In this document: positions 1-6,479 of the stretch, in pieces
Layout: every line of letters begins with the position of its first letter
How positions within the stretch are numbered: position 1 is the stretch's first letter
Assembly (NCBI GenBank): GCA_900548345.1
Contig: URKA01000047.1
Coordinates: 1 to 9,421, forward strand
Direction: 5' to 3'
Origin: an uncultured Paraprevotella sp.
GTDB lineage: Bacteria; Bacteroidota; Bacteroidia; Bacteroidales; Bacteroidaceae
Length of the DNA stretch: 9,421 nucleotides
The notes under the pieces: generated by a model
What the model saw: only the letters and a program-made list of their open reading frames with translations
Told to the model about the DNA's origin: nothing
Databases searched by the model: none
Program-made: the position numbers and the translations under genes

Positions 1-31
1 CCTCTTCAGAATCGCAAACTTATACGCTTAT

Positions 32-54
32 CCCCACTAAATATCTACTGACCC
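32..54 (-). repeat. G-rich interspersed motif, left copy
   Basis: Read on the minus strand, these 23 nt begin GGGTCAGTAGA and end TTAGTGGGG. They match positions 9369-9391 on the plus strand at 21 of 23 positions; the two differences are A/T exchanges in the middle. Similarity continues weakly outside the core: a TTTT run on one side, and on the other a GTT(C/T)GC(A/G)A block about 12-13 nt beyond the G-run. The two copies are in opposite orientations and both are intergenic. Function is unknown; it may belong to a dispersed repeat family or a shared regulatory or terminator element. Confidence 0.6.
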
Positions 55-116
55 GAAAACAGCCGGAAAAGCAGCCATCCGAACCCGCCTGCAGACAAAA
101 AAGAGACTGTCAAAGA

Positions 117-147
117 TTGCATCATTCGACCTCAAATCGTATCTTTG
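117..147 (+). promoter_or_regulatory. Bacteroidetes-type promoter for the zeta-kinase unit
   Basis: TATCTTTG at 140-147 fits the Bacteroides -7 consensus TAnnTTTG exactly. A TTG at 117-119 lies 20 nt upstream, where the -33 element is expected. Transcription would start at about 152-156, giving a leader of about 20 nt before the ATG at 174. The leader (AACCAAAACGAACCCAC) has no Shine-Dalgarno motif, as is common in this phylum. The rest of positions 1-116 shows no gene and no other clear signal apart from the motif at 32-54. Confidence 0.7.
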
Positions 148-173
148 CAATATTATAACCAAAACGAACCCAC

Positions 174-782
174 ATGGACGAACAAAAACACAACCTGTAT
201 GTCATTGCCGGGTGTAACGGGGCCGGGAAAACCACCGCCAGTTTCACCGTACTTCCGGAAATGCTTGACTGTCGGGAGTTTGTCAATGCCGACGAGATTG
301 CTGCCGGACTCTCTCCCTTCAATCCTGAAGGAGTGGCGATACAGGCCGGACGCCTGATGATTGAGCGTATCATCCATCTACTGAAGGAAGGCGAGACTTT
401 CGCGTTCGAAACAACCTTGGCCACACGCTCGTATGTCAAGCTTATCAAACAGGCACAAAAGCGAGGCTATTTCGTCACCCTGCTCTTCTTCTCGCTAAGC
501 ACACCGGAACAAGCCGCAAAAAGAGTGGCCAAACGGGTCAGCGAAGGCGGGCACAACATTCCACTTGACGTAATCTACAGGCGTTACGACAACGGATTGA
601 GCAATTTGTTTAACCTGTACATGCCGGTTTGCGACTATTGGGCACTGTATGACAACAGCGTATGCCCCGCAGACAAAATTGCGTGCGGATGGAAAAATAA
701 AAGAGTAACAATCATGGAACCTGCGGTTTATGAAAAATTCAAAAAGCAATATATCAAAGAAGACGCTAATGAGCGAAGCTGA
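174..782 (+). CDS. Zeta-toxin-family P-loop kinase
   Basis: A 202-residue soluble protein. A Walker A loop lies near the N-terminus (GCNGAGKT, residues 13-20, with K19 and T20 binding nucleotide phosphate). NADEIAAG follows at 38-45, a region that in zeta toxins carries the catalytic aspartate. FAFETTL is at 77-82, the usual zeta signature. The stretch at about 116-138 is rich in Arg and Lys (KRVAKRVSEGG, then RRYDNGL), matching the lid that holds ATP phosphates. Known zeta/PezT proteins phosphorylate UDP-N-acetylglucosamine and so poison cell-wall synthesis; whether this one does is inferred only from family. It is shorter than many streptococcal zeta toxins but typical of chromosomal zeta-like ATPases. 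It has its own promoter and overlaps a small downstream gene by 14 nt. No epsilon-like gene precedes it: only 173 nt of non-coding DNA lies upstream. A non-toxic small-molecule kinase is the alternative. Confidence 0.85.
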   Translation: MDEQKHNLYVIAGCNGAGKTTASFTVLPEMLDCREFVNADEIAAGLSPFNPEGVAIQAGRLMIERIIHLLKEGETFAFETTLATRSYVKLIKQAQKRGYFVTLLFFSLSTPEQAAKRVAKRVSEGGHNIPLDVIYRRYDNGLSNLFNLYMPVCDYWALYDNSVCPADKIACGWKNKRVTIMEPAVYEKFKKQYIKEDANERS

Positions 783-924
783 AGTTGCCGAGATGCAACG
801 CAAGATTGATCAAGGCATCCACCTGGCTCAGGAACGTCTGATAGAACGGGCGAAACATAATCATACAACGTTGATTATATCCCGCAACAACAAGGTGGTG
901 GAGGTCAAGGCCGACGAGTTGTGA
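769..924 (+). CDS. Small unknown protein paired with zeta kinase
   Basis: A 51-residue protein whose ATG lies inside the last codons of the zeta kinase (14-nt overlap), implying translational coupling. The first about 30 residues (MSEAEVAEMQRKIDQG and onward) look like one or two charged amphipathic helices. The C-terminal half (TTLIISRNNKVVEVKADEL) looks like a beta-hairpin in which an 'xxxNNKVVEV' strand follows a turn. It has no membrane segment or signal peptide. An in-frame ATG at 730 would add 13 Lys/Ser-rich residues and raise the overlap to 53 nt; I prefer 769 because an AAAGAAG stretch precedes it and the resulting protein starts with the acidic helix. Position and size suggest an antitoxin or accessory subunit for the kinase, but I recognise no epsilon/PezA similarity and no DNA-binding motif, so the role is inference. 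Confidence 0.7.
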   Translation: MSEAEVAEMQRKIDQGIHLAQERLIERAKHNHTTLIISRNNKVVEVKADEL

Positions 925-969
925 TCTCTTCATCGACCCTGTGTCATAACAGGCGAAATTTCACACAAA

Positions 970-989
970 GTCCGCACCGAAATGCGGAC
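970..989 (-). terminator. UUCG-loop hairpin after the ROK kinase gene
   Basis: On the minus strand the 20 nt fold as an 8-bp stem, GTCCGCAT with GTGCGGAC (the last pair is T-G), closed by a TTCG tetraloop and followed by TTTGTGTG. The hairpin lies about 96 nt past the stop of the minus-strand ROK gene and fits a transcription terminator for it, although the T tract is short. On the plus strand the same bases give a 7-bp stem with a six-base loop and a weaker tail (CCTTTC). Confidence 0.5.
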
Positions 990-1004
990 CCTTTCAACAA
1001 CAGA

Positions 1005-1043
1005 ATGTTCACCTGTCGCCATTCATCGCTGACAGGTGAACAT
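1005..1043 (+). terminator. Palindromic-repeat hairpin ending the zeta-kinase unit
   Basis: Perfect 13-bp inverted arms (ATGTTCACCTGTC at 1005-1017 and GACAGGTGAACAT at 1031-1043) enclose a 13-nt loop and are followed by ATTTTCTTG. This has the form of an intrinsic terminator on the plus strand, 80 nt after the small gene. The right half, ATTCATCGCTGACAGGTGAA (1021-1040), matches positions 9319-9338 at all but one base, so the hairpin is also a member of the repeat family found after fmt. On the minus strand no T-run follows. Confidence 0.65.
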
Positions 1044-1085
1044 ATTTTCTTGCCCTCCAATCACAGCAGGCCTGACACCTTCTCC

Positions 1086-2051
1086 TTAGTTGATGCTCCA
1101 TGCCAATGCGGCAGCCCCCAGCACGGCGGCCTGCGCATCGTCAAGTTGCGAAATCAGCATCTTGGCCTTGCCTTTGAATATATTCTGCACATTCTCGTCG
1201 TAACCCCTCTTGATAGGATCCATGATAAGGTTGCCCGCCTTAGTCAGTCCACCGAAGAACACGTATGCTTCTGGACTTGAGAAAGCGGTGAAGTTCGCAC
1301 ATGTACGTCCCAGCAGATACCCCGTGAACTCGTAGATGTCGCGCGCCAGTTTGTCGCCATGCTCCGCCGCCACCGACACGTCTTTGGAAGTCACCTTATC
1401 CAAAGGTATATTCCTCAATTCGCTTTCTTCGTTCCGTTTGGTCAGGAACTCACGGGCCGTACGTGCCACACCCGTAGCCGAGCAATAAGCCTCCAGGCAT
1501 CCCTTGCGGCCGCACCCGCACAGACGTGCCTCCGGTCCGTAATCCACCACGGTATGCCCCAGCTCCCCGGCAAATCCGTCGCATCCGTACACCAGTTCAC
1601 CATTGACCACAATACCGCTTCCCACGCCGGTTCCCAAAGTTATCATGATAAAGTTCTTCATCCCCTTGGCCACACCGTAAGTCATCTCTCCAATGGCCGC
1701 CGCATTGGCATCATTGGTCAGTACGACGGGAATTCCCAAACGTTCGTTGAACATCTTCGAAAGCGGAACGATTCCCTTCCACGGCAGGTTGGGCGCCAGT
1801 TCAATGTTACCTGTATAAAAATTACCGTTGGGAGCGCCGATGCCCATCCCCTTGATTTTGTCGATTCCTCCGACCTTCTCTATCAAGGGCCGCAATGCCT
1901 GGCAACAATTGTCCACATACACATCCAAATCATTCTGCTCCGCAGTTCTTATCGAAGTGGACGCTATGATATTGGCCTCGGCATCGACAATACCGAACAC
2001 AGAATTGGTGCCGCCCAGATCAAGGCCTATCACATAAGGTTTTTCTTCCAT
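1086..2051 (-). CDS. ROK-family sugar kinase (glucokinase-like)
   Basis: A 321-residue cytoplasmic kinase, the normal length for ROK proteins. The N-terminal phosphate-binding motif is DLGGTN (11-16). The sugar site is seen as GAPN (72-75) and NDAN (113-116), where D114 is the expected catalytic base. LGTGVGSG (139-146) is the second phosphate loop. AGELGH (161-166) supplies E163 and H166 for sugar and zinc binding, and CGCGRKGCLE (178-187) is the ROK zinc motif, with C178, C180 and C185 completing the site. All key residues are present, so it should be active. It probably phosphorylates glucose to glucose-6-phosphate, though ROK members also take N-acetylglucosamine, mannose or allose, and sequence alone does not separate these. 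There is no N-terminal helix-turn-helix, so it is not a ROK repressor. It is transcribed alone, convergent with the zeta-kinase unit and divergent from the long operon. Confidence 0.93.
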   Translation of the reverse strand: MEEKPYVIGLDLGGTNSVFGIVDAEANIIASTSIRTAEQNDLDVYVDNCCQALRPLIEKVGGIDKIKGMGIGAPNGNFYTGNIELAPNLPWKGIVPLSKMFNERLGIPVVLTNDANAAAIGEMTYGVAKGMKNFIMITLGTGVGSGIVVNGELVYGCDGFAGELGHTVVDYGPEARLCGCGRKGCLEAYCSATGVARTAREFLTKRNEESELRNIPLDKVTSKDVSVAAEHGDKLARDIYEFTGYLLGRTCANFTAFSSPEAYVFFGGLTKAGNLIMDPIKRGYDENVQNIFKGKAKMLISQLDDAQAAVLGAAALAWSIN

Positions 2052-2093
2052 TTCCTGAGTATAGATTTAAATAGTAAATAATTCAGTTTCTTA

Positions 2094-2123
2094 CAAAGAT
2101 AGGAATTTACGATGGATTTCAAA
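2094..2123 (-). promoter_or_regulatory. Promoter of the ROK kinase gene
   Basis: On the minus strand TATCTTTG (plus-strand 2101 to 2094) matches TAnnTTTG exactly. TTTG at plus-strand 2123-2120 lies 18 nt upstream as the -33 element, slightly closer than the usual 19-21 nt. The start codon at 2051 is about 43 nt downstream of the -7 box. AGGAA directly abuts the ATG and is too close to act as a normal ribosome-binding site. Confidence 0.65.
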
Positions 2124-2195
2124 AGGAAATGTCACGTTATTTAGCTCTTTTAAAAAAAATAGAAGAGTTTCTTTTATAGTTTCATAAAAAAATCC

Positions 2196-2203
2196 CAATT
2201 TTG
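2196..2203 (+). promoter_or_regulatory. Possible -7 box for the seven-gene operon
   Basis: CAATTTTG differs from TAnnTTTG only at the first base and lies 8 nt before the ATG of the LysE-family gene. No convincing -33 element is found 19-21 nt upstream, although the preceding 50 nt are very A/T-rich. If used, transcription would begin almost at the start codon, giving a leaderless or nearly leaderless message. The remainder of 2052-2211 shows no gene. Confidence 0.25.
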
Positions 2204-2211
2204 CAGTAATT

Positions 2212-2868
2212 ATGTGGTTTGCACCTGTAAATACAATAGATTTGATTATAAAAGGATTCCTTATCGGAGTGGTCGCATCCGCCCCGATGGGTCCTGTAGG
2301 CGTCCTCTGTATCCAGCGCACACTGAACAAAGGACGGTGGTACGGCTTCGTTACCGGAGTCGGTGCCGCTTTCAGCGACATCGTATATGCCCTGCTGATG
2401 GGGTTCGGCATGAGTTTCATCATCGACTTCATCGAAGACAAAGACAACATGTTTTATCTTCAGCTTGCAGGTAGTGTCATGCTTTTCATCTTTGGGCTGT
2501 ACACCTACCGTAGCGACCCGACCAGAATCATCCGGCCCACCTCACCCAAGAAAGGCACATTGGTCCACAACATGATGACAGGCTTTCTGATAACCTTTTC
2601 CAACCCGCTCATCATATTCCTCTTCGTGGCTTTGTTCGCACGGTTCACCTTTGTCGTACCCGACCACTTTATACAGCAGTCGCTGGGATACGTATCCATA
2701 CTGATAGGAGCACTGGTGTGGTGGTTTGCACTGACATACGCCATCGACAAGGTACGCACCCGCTTCAACGTGAAACGGATCCGGACAGTAAACAAGGGCA
2801 TCGGCATAGTGGTCATCATCGCAGCCGTGGCCGGTGTCATCATCACTTTGGCAGGTTTATCTCTATAA
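2212..2868 (+). CDS. LysE/RhtB-family transporter
   Basis: A 218-residue integral membrane protein. Hydrophobic segments are seen at about 11-33, 45-72, 82-98, 119-146, 155-178 and 197-216, consistent with the six-helix LysE/RhtB exporter fold. The family signature is in the first segment: PMGPVGVLCIQRTL (25-38), with GxxxGVGAAFSD following (45-56). A conserved NP pair is at 131-132 in the fourth segment. LysE proteins export basic or other amino acids and related metabolites across the inner membrane; the substrate cannot be told here. The start gives the expected short N-terminus ahead of the first helix. The next gene begins 4 nt after the stop, so the two are likely co-translated. It is the first gene of the probable operon running to fmt. 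Confidence 0.88.
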   Translation: MWFAPVNTIDLIIKGFLIGVVASAPMGPVGVLCIQRTLNKGRWYGFVTGVGAAFSDIVYALLMGFGMSFIIDFIEDKDNMFYLQLAGSVMLFIFGLYTYRSDPTRIIRPTSPKKGTLVHNMMTGFLITFSNPLIIFLFVALFARFTFVVPDHFIQQSLGYVSILIGALVWWFALTYAIDKVRTRFNVKRIRTVNKGIGIVVIIAAVAGVIITLAGLSL

Positions 2869-2872
2869 TAAT

Positions 2873-3418
2873 ATGTATATAGCCCTACGACTGAAAAAAG
2901 AAAACATCGCTGAATATCTGCTCTACATGTGGCAGACGGAAGACCTGATTCGTGCCAACCGGCTCGACTTGGACACACTGAGGCAGAATTACCTCACCAA
3001 GTTCCAGGCTACGGGAAAATCCGCCGAAGAACTGGAAAAATGGTATGCCGACCTCATCAATATGATGCGAAGCGAAGGCATACAGGAAAGCGGACACCTG
3101 CAAATCAACAAGAACGTCATATCATGGCTTACAGATTTGCACCAATCTTTGCTTCACTCCACCAAATTTCCGTTCTACACGGCTGCCTATTACAAGGCAC
3201 TGCCCTACATCGTGGAGCTGCGCAACAAAGGCGACAGGAAAGACATCCCCGAACTGGAAAACTGCTTCGATGCGCTTTACGGCGTCATGATGCTCCGGCT
3301 GCAACAGAAACCGGTCAACGAAGAAACCGCACGCGCCGTGGCAGACATCTCCAAAATGTTGGGCATGCTGTCGGAATATTACAAACAGGAAAAAGCAGGA
3401 ACATTAAAATTGGATTAA
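2873..3418 (+). CDS. DUF4924 family protein
   Basis: A 181-residue soluble protein that appears almost entirely helical, with no signal peptide or membrane segment. The opening (KKENIAEYLLYMWQTEDLIRA, about 8-28) and the pair of conserved-looking stretches SGHLQINKNVISWLTDLH (73-90) and FYTAAYYKALPYIVELR (101-117) match my memory of the Bacteroidetes-specific family DUF4924, whose function is unknown. No catalytic motif can be pointed to. An upstream in-frame ATG at 2834 would overlap the transporter gene by 35 nt and add a poor-looking 13-residue leader, so I chose 2873, which is 4 nt after the transporter stop. It is followed 10 nt later by rfbD. The tight spacing suggests expression with the transporter. 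Confidence 0.82.
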   Translation: MYIALRLKKENIAEYLLYMWQTEDLIRANRLDLDTLRQNYLTKFQATGKSAEELEKWYADLINMMRSEGIQESGHLQINKNVISWLTDLHQSLLHSTKFPFYTAAYYKALPYIVELRNKGDRKDIPELENCFDALYGVMMLRLQQKPVNEETARAVADISKMLGMLSEYYKQEKAGTLKLD

Positions 3419-3428
3419 AACAAAAACA

Positions 3429-4289
3429 ATGGAAAATATACTCATCACAGGTTGCAACGGCCAACTGGGTAACGAGATGCAACTGTTGGCCAAAAAGTAC
3501 GGTCAATACAAATACTTCTTCACCGATGTAGCGGAACTGGACATTACCGATGAAAGTGCCGTCCGGACATTCATCATTGAAAACCATATAGACTGCATCG
3601 TCAACTGTGCGGCATTCACGGCTGTAGACAAGGCCGAAGAAAGTGTGGAACTGTGCGACCGGCTCAACCACGCGGCTCCCGGTTACCTGGCAAAAGCCGT
3701 CAGCGAACAGGGCGGTTGCATGATACATGTGTCGACCGACTATGTGTTCGACGGCACAAACCATACCCCATACCGGGAAAACGAGCCCACCTGCCCGGCC
3801 ACTGTATACGGACGTACCAAATTGGCCGGCGAAGAAGCTGTCATGCAGCACTGCCCGCAATCGGTCGTGATACGCACGGCATGGCTGTACTCCGCCTTCG
3901 GCAACAACTTTGTCAAGACCATGCTGCGCTTGGGACGCGAAAAGAAGAACCTCGGTGTCATCTTCGACCAAATCGGCACTCCGACATTCGCGCGGGATTT
4001 GGCAACAGCCATCTTCGCGGTTATCAACCAAGGTATCATACCGGGAATCTACCACTTCAGCAATGAAGGAGTCATCTCGTGGTACGACTTCACCAAAGCC
4101 ATACACAGAATTGCCGGCATCGACACCTGTCAGGTAAGCCCCCTGCACACCGACGAATATCCCGCGCCTGCCCCCCGTCCTCATTATTCTGTATTGGACA
4201 AAACCAAAATCAAAGAGACATACCATATCGATATTCCTTATTGGGAAGATTCATTGAGAGAATGTATCAAACAACTGGAAAACGAATAA
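3429..4289 (+). CDS. rfbD: dTDP-4-dehydrorhamnose reductase
   Basis: A 286-residue short-chain dehydrogenase/reductase that makes dTDP-L-rhamnose from dTDP-4-dehydro-L-rhamnose using NAD(P)H, the last step of the rhamnose donor pathway for surface polysaccharides. The Rossmann loop is TGCNGQLG (7-14). STDYVFDG (102-109) holds the catalytic Thr103, and YGRTK (127-131) the catalytic Tyr127 and Lys131. RTAWLY (149-154), DQIGTPT (180-186) and the C-terminal RPHYSVLD (250-257) are typical RfbD blocks. The protein has full family length. The other rhamnose genes (rfbA, rfbB, rfbC) are not in the window, so this is a stand-alone copy placed among housekeeping genes. It starts 10 nt after the DUF4924 gene, and prfC starts 16 nt after its stop. 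Confidence 0.95.
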   Translation: MENILITGCNGQLGNEMQLLAKKYGQYKYFFTDVAELDITDESAVRTFIIENHIDCIVNCAAFTAVDKAEESVELCDRLNHAAPGYLAKAVSEQGGCMIHVSTDYVFDGTNHTPYRENEPTCPATVYGRTKLAGEEAVMQHCPQSVVIRTAWLYSAFGNNFVKTMLRLGREKKNLGVIFDQIGTPTFARDLATAIFAVINQGIIPGIYHFSNEGVISWYDFTKAIHRIAGIDTCQVSPLHTDEYPAPAPRPHYSVLDKTKIKETYHIDIPYWEDSLRECIKQLENE

Positions 4290-4305
4290 TCAGCCCTTCA
4301 TACGC

Positions 4306-5871
4306 ATGAACGAAATAGAAAGAAGAAGAACCTTTGCCATCATTTCACATCCCGATGCGGGAAAGACCACGCTGACCGAGAAACTCTTGCTTTTCGGCGG
4401 ACAGATACAGGTGGCGGGAGCCGTCAAGAACAACAAGATTAAAAAGACAGCCACCAGCGACTGGATGGAAATCGAAAAGCAGCGCGGTATCTCCGTCACG
4501 ACTTCGGTCATGGAGTTTGACTACCAGGATTATAAAGTGAACATCCTCGACACACCCGGACACCAGGACTTTGCAGAAGACACATTCCGTACCCTGACCG
4601 CCGTAGACAGCGCCATCATCGTGGTCGACAGCGCGAAAGGCGTAGAGGCACAAACGCGGAAACTCATGACCGTGTGTCGGATGAGGAAGACTCCCGTCAT
4701 CATATTCATCAACAAAATGGACCGGGAGGGAAAAGATCCCTTCGACCTGCTTGACGAACTGGAGAGCGAACTGCAAATCAAAGTACGCCCCTTGAGCTGG
4801 CCCATCAATCAGGGACAACGTTTCAAAGGGGTATATAACATATATGAACAGCGCCTTGACCTGTTCACTCCCGACAAACAGAAAGTAACCGAGAAGGTGG
4901 AAGTGGACATACATGGCGATGAGCTGGAAGCCCATGTGGGTAAGGCCGATGCCGACAAACTGCGCATGGATTTGGAACTCGTGGACGGAGTATATCCCGA
5001 ATTCGATGTCGAGACTTATCTGGAAGCAGAAGTCGCACCGGTATTCTTCGGTTCCGCACTGAACAACTTCGGCGTGAAAGAACTTTTGGACTGTTTCGTG
5101 AAAATCGCGCCCAGTCCGCGCCCCACAAAAGCAGAAGAGCGCATGGTTGAACCGGAAGAACCGAAGTTCAGCGGATTCATTTTCAAGATAACGGCCAATA
5201 TCGACCCGAACCACCGGTCGTGCATAGCATTCTGCAAAGTCTGTTCAGGCAAATTCGTGCGCAATGCGCCTTACTTGCACGTCCGTCAGGAGAAAACCTT
5301 GCGTTTCTCCTCTCCCACCCAATTCATGGCACAGAAGAAAAGCACCATCGACGAAGCCTACCCCGGCGACATCGTAGGTCTGCCCGACAACGGTATCTTC
5401 AAGATTGGAGACACGCTCACCGAAGGAGAAAAGATTCACTTCCGGGGACTTCCGAGTTTCTCGCCCGAAATGTTCAAATACATTGAGAATGCCGATCCGA
5501 TGAAGACCAAACAATTGAACAAGGGCATCGAGCAACTGATGGACGAAGGTGTGGCACAGCTGTTCATCAACCAGTTCAACGGACGGAAAATCATCGGTAC
5601 GGTGGGACAGCTGCAGTTCGAAGTCATCCAATACCGGTTGGAGAACGAATACAATGCCAAATGCCGCTGGGAACCGTTGAGCCTGTACAAGGCATGCTGG
5701 ATAGAAAGCGACGACGAAGCCCAGCTTGAGGCTTTCAAAAAGCGCAAGTATCAGTTTATGGCCAAAGACAGGGACGGACGCGACGTGTTCCTGGCTGACA
5801 GCAACTATGTGCTGCAGATGGCACAGACTGACTTCGAGCACATCAAGTTTCATTTTACGAGCGAGTTCTAA
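4306..5871 (+). CDS. prfC: Peptide chain release factor 3 (GTPase)
   Basis: A 521-residue translational GTPase, close to the E. coli RF3 length of 529. It removes RF1 and RF2 from the ribosome after peptide release. GTPase motifs are all intact: G1 SHPDAGKTT (14-22), G2 RGISVTTS (60-67), G3 DTPGHQDF (82-89), G4 NKMD (136-139), and G5 within GSALNN (249-254). Domain II (about 285-395) and the RF3 C-terminal domain (about 395-515, with GTVGQLQFEV) follow. The N-terminal MNEIERRRTFAIISHPDAGKT pattern separates RF3 from EF-G and the tetracycline-resistance proteins, which are longer. It lies between rfbD and tsaC and is probably co-transcribed with tsaC and fmt, two other translation genes. Confidence 0.97.
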   Translation: MNEIERRRTFAIISHPDAGKTTLTEKLLLFGGQIQVAGAVKNNKIKKTATSDWMEIEKQRGISVTTSVMEFDYQDYKVNILDTPGHQDFAEDTFRTLTAVDSAIIVVDSAKGVEAQTRKLMTVCRMRKTPVIIFINKMDREGKDPFDLLDELESELQIKVRPLSWPINQGQRFKGVYNIYEQRLDLFTPDKQKVTEKVEVDIHGDELEAHVGKADADKLRMDLELVDGVYPEFDVETYLEAEVAPVFFGSALNNFGVKELLDCFVKIAPSPRPTKAEERMVEPEEPKFSGFIFKITANIDPNHRSCIAFCKVCSGKFVRNAPYLHVRQEKTLRFSSPTQFMAQKKSTIDEAYPGDIVGLPDNGIFKIGDTLTEGEKIHFRGLPSFSPEMFKYIENADPMKTKQLNKGIEQLMDEGVAQLFINQFNGRKIIGTVGQLQFEVIQYRLENEYNAKCRWEPLSLYKACWIESDDEAQLEAFKKRKYQFMAKDRDGRDVFLADSNYVLQMAQTDFEHIKFHFTSEF

Positions 5872-5896
5872 ACCCCACATATAAGGTCTGTTGCAC

Positions 5897-6466
5897 ATGA
5901 ATATTGAAGAAGACATCAAACAAGCCGTCGAAACCATGCGAAAAGGCGGCATCATCCTGTATCCTACAGATACGGTCTGGGGAATAGGATGCGATGCGAC
6001 CAACGAAGAGGCCGTCAGGAAGGTATACGAAATCAAGCGGCGCGAAGACAGCAAGGCACTGATATGTCTGGTCGACTCGGACAACCGCCTGCAACGATAC
6101 GTCAAGGACGTGCCCAACGTGGCATGGGACCTGATTGAATATGCCACCAAGCCACTTACCGTCATCCTTGACGGGGCAAGGAACCTGGCACCGAATCTGA
6201 CAGCCGAGGACGGAAGCATCGGCATGCGTGTCACCCGCGAAGAATTCAGCCGCCAATTGTGCTACCGCTTTCAGAAAGCCATCGTTTCCACATCAGCCAA
6301 CATCAGTGGAGAACCCTCCCCTGCATGCTTCGCCGAAATCAGCGATGAAATCAAGAACGCCGTCGATTACATCGTACATTACCGGCAAAAGGAAAAGACC
6401 AAGGCACAACCGAGCAGCATCATCAAATTAGGAACAGACGGCGAAGTGAAAATCATAAGGAAATAG
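5897..6466 (+). CDS. tsaC: L-threonylcarbamoyladenylate synthase (TsaC/Sua5/YrdC)
   Basis: A 189-residue YrdC-fold enzyme. It joins threonine, bicarbonate and ATP to threonylcarbamoyl-AMP, the intermediate used by the TsaBDE proteins to make t6A37 on ANN-reading tRNAs. Visible motifs are YPTDTVWGIGCDA (22-34), KRRE..K (48-54, nucleotide-binding basic residues), KPLTVIL (85-91), STSANISGEP (131-140) and PSSIIKL (172-178). It ends after the YrdC domain, so it is the short TsaC form and lacks the extra C-terminal domain of Sua5. I use the ATG at 5897; a TTG two codons earlier (5891) adds nothing conserved. It is 25 nt after prfC and 13 nt before the ClC gene, in the same operon. Confidence 0.94.
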   Translation: MNIEEDIKQAVETMRKGGIILYPTDTVWGIGCDATNEEAVRKVYEIKRREDSKALICLVDSDNRLQRYVKDVPNVAWDLIEYATKPLTVILDGARNLAPNLTAEDGSIGMRVTREEFSRQLCYRFQKAIVSTSANISGEPSPACFAEISDEIKNAVDYIVHYRQKEKTKAQPSSIIKLGTDGEVKIIRK

Positions 6467-6479
6467 AATCATATCCCTC

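Noticed and set aside
174..924. Recently inserted mobile element carrying the zeta-kinase pair
   Set aside because: No transposase, integrase, target duplication or tRNA attachment site is seen; gain by transfer is possible but unsupported within the window.
921..1280. 119-residue plus-strand open frame after the small gene
   Set aside because: It runs through both hairpins and into the end of the ROK gene on the other strand, and its protein is low-complexity with no recognisable features.
2834..2872. Upstream ATG extending the DUF4924 gene
   Set aside because: It overlaps the transporter gene by 35 nt and adds residues that do not resemble the family start; 2873 fits better.
3315..4226. 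303-residue minus-strand open frame opposite rfbD
   Set aside because: It is the antisense shadow of rfbD, whose catalytic motifs are complete; the shadow protein has no family features.
4345..5214. 289-residue minus-strand open frame opposite prfC
   Set aside because: It is antisense to the intact GTPase domain and has no start context or motifs.
5245..6234. 329-residue minus-strand open frame across prfC and tsaC
   Set aside because: It spans the junction of two well-supported genes on the opposite strand, and its composition is shadow-like.
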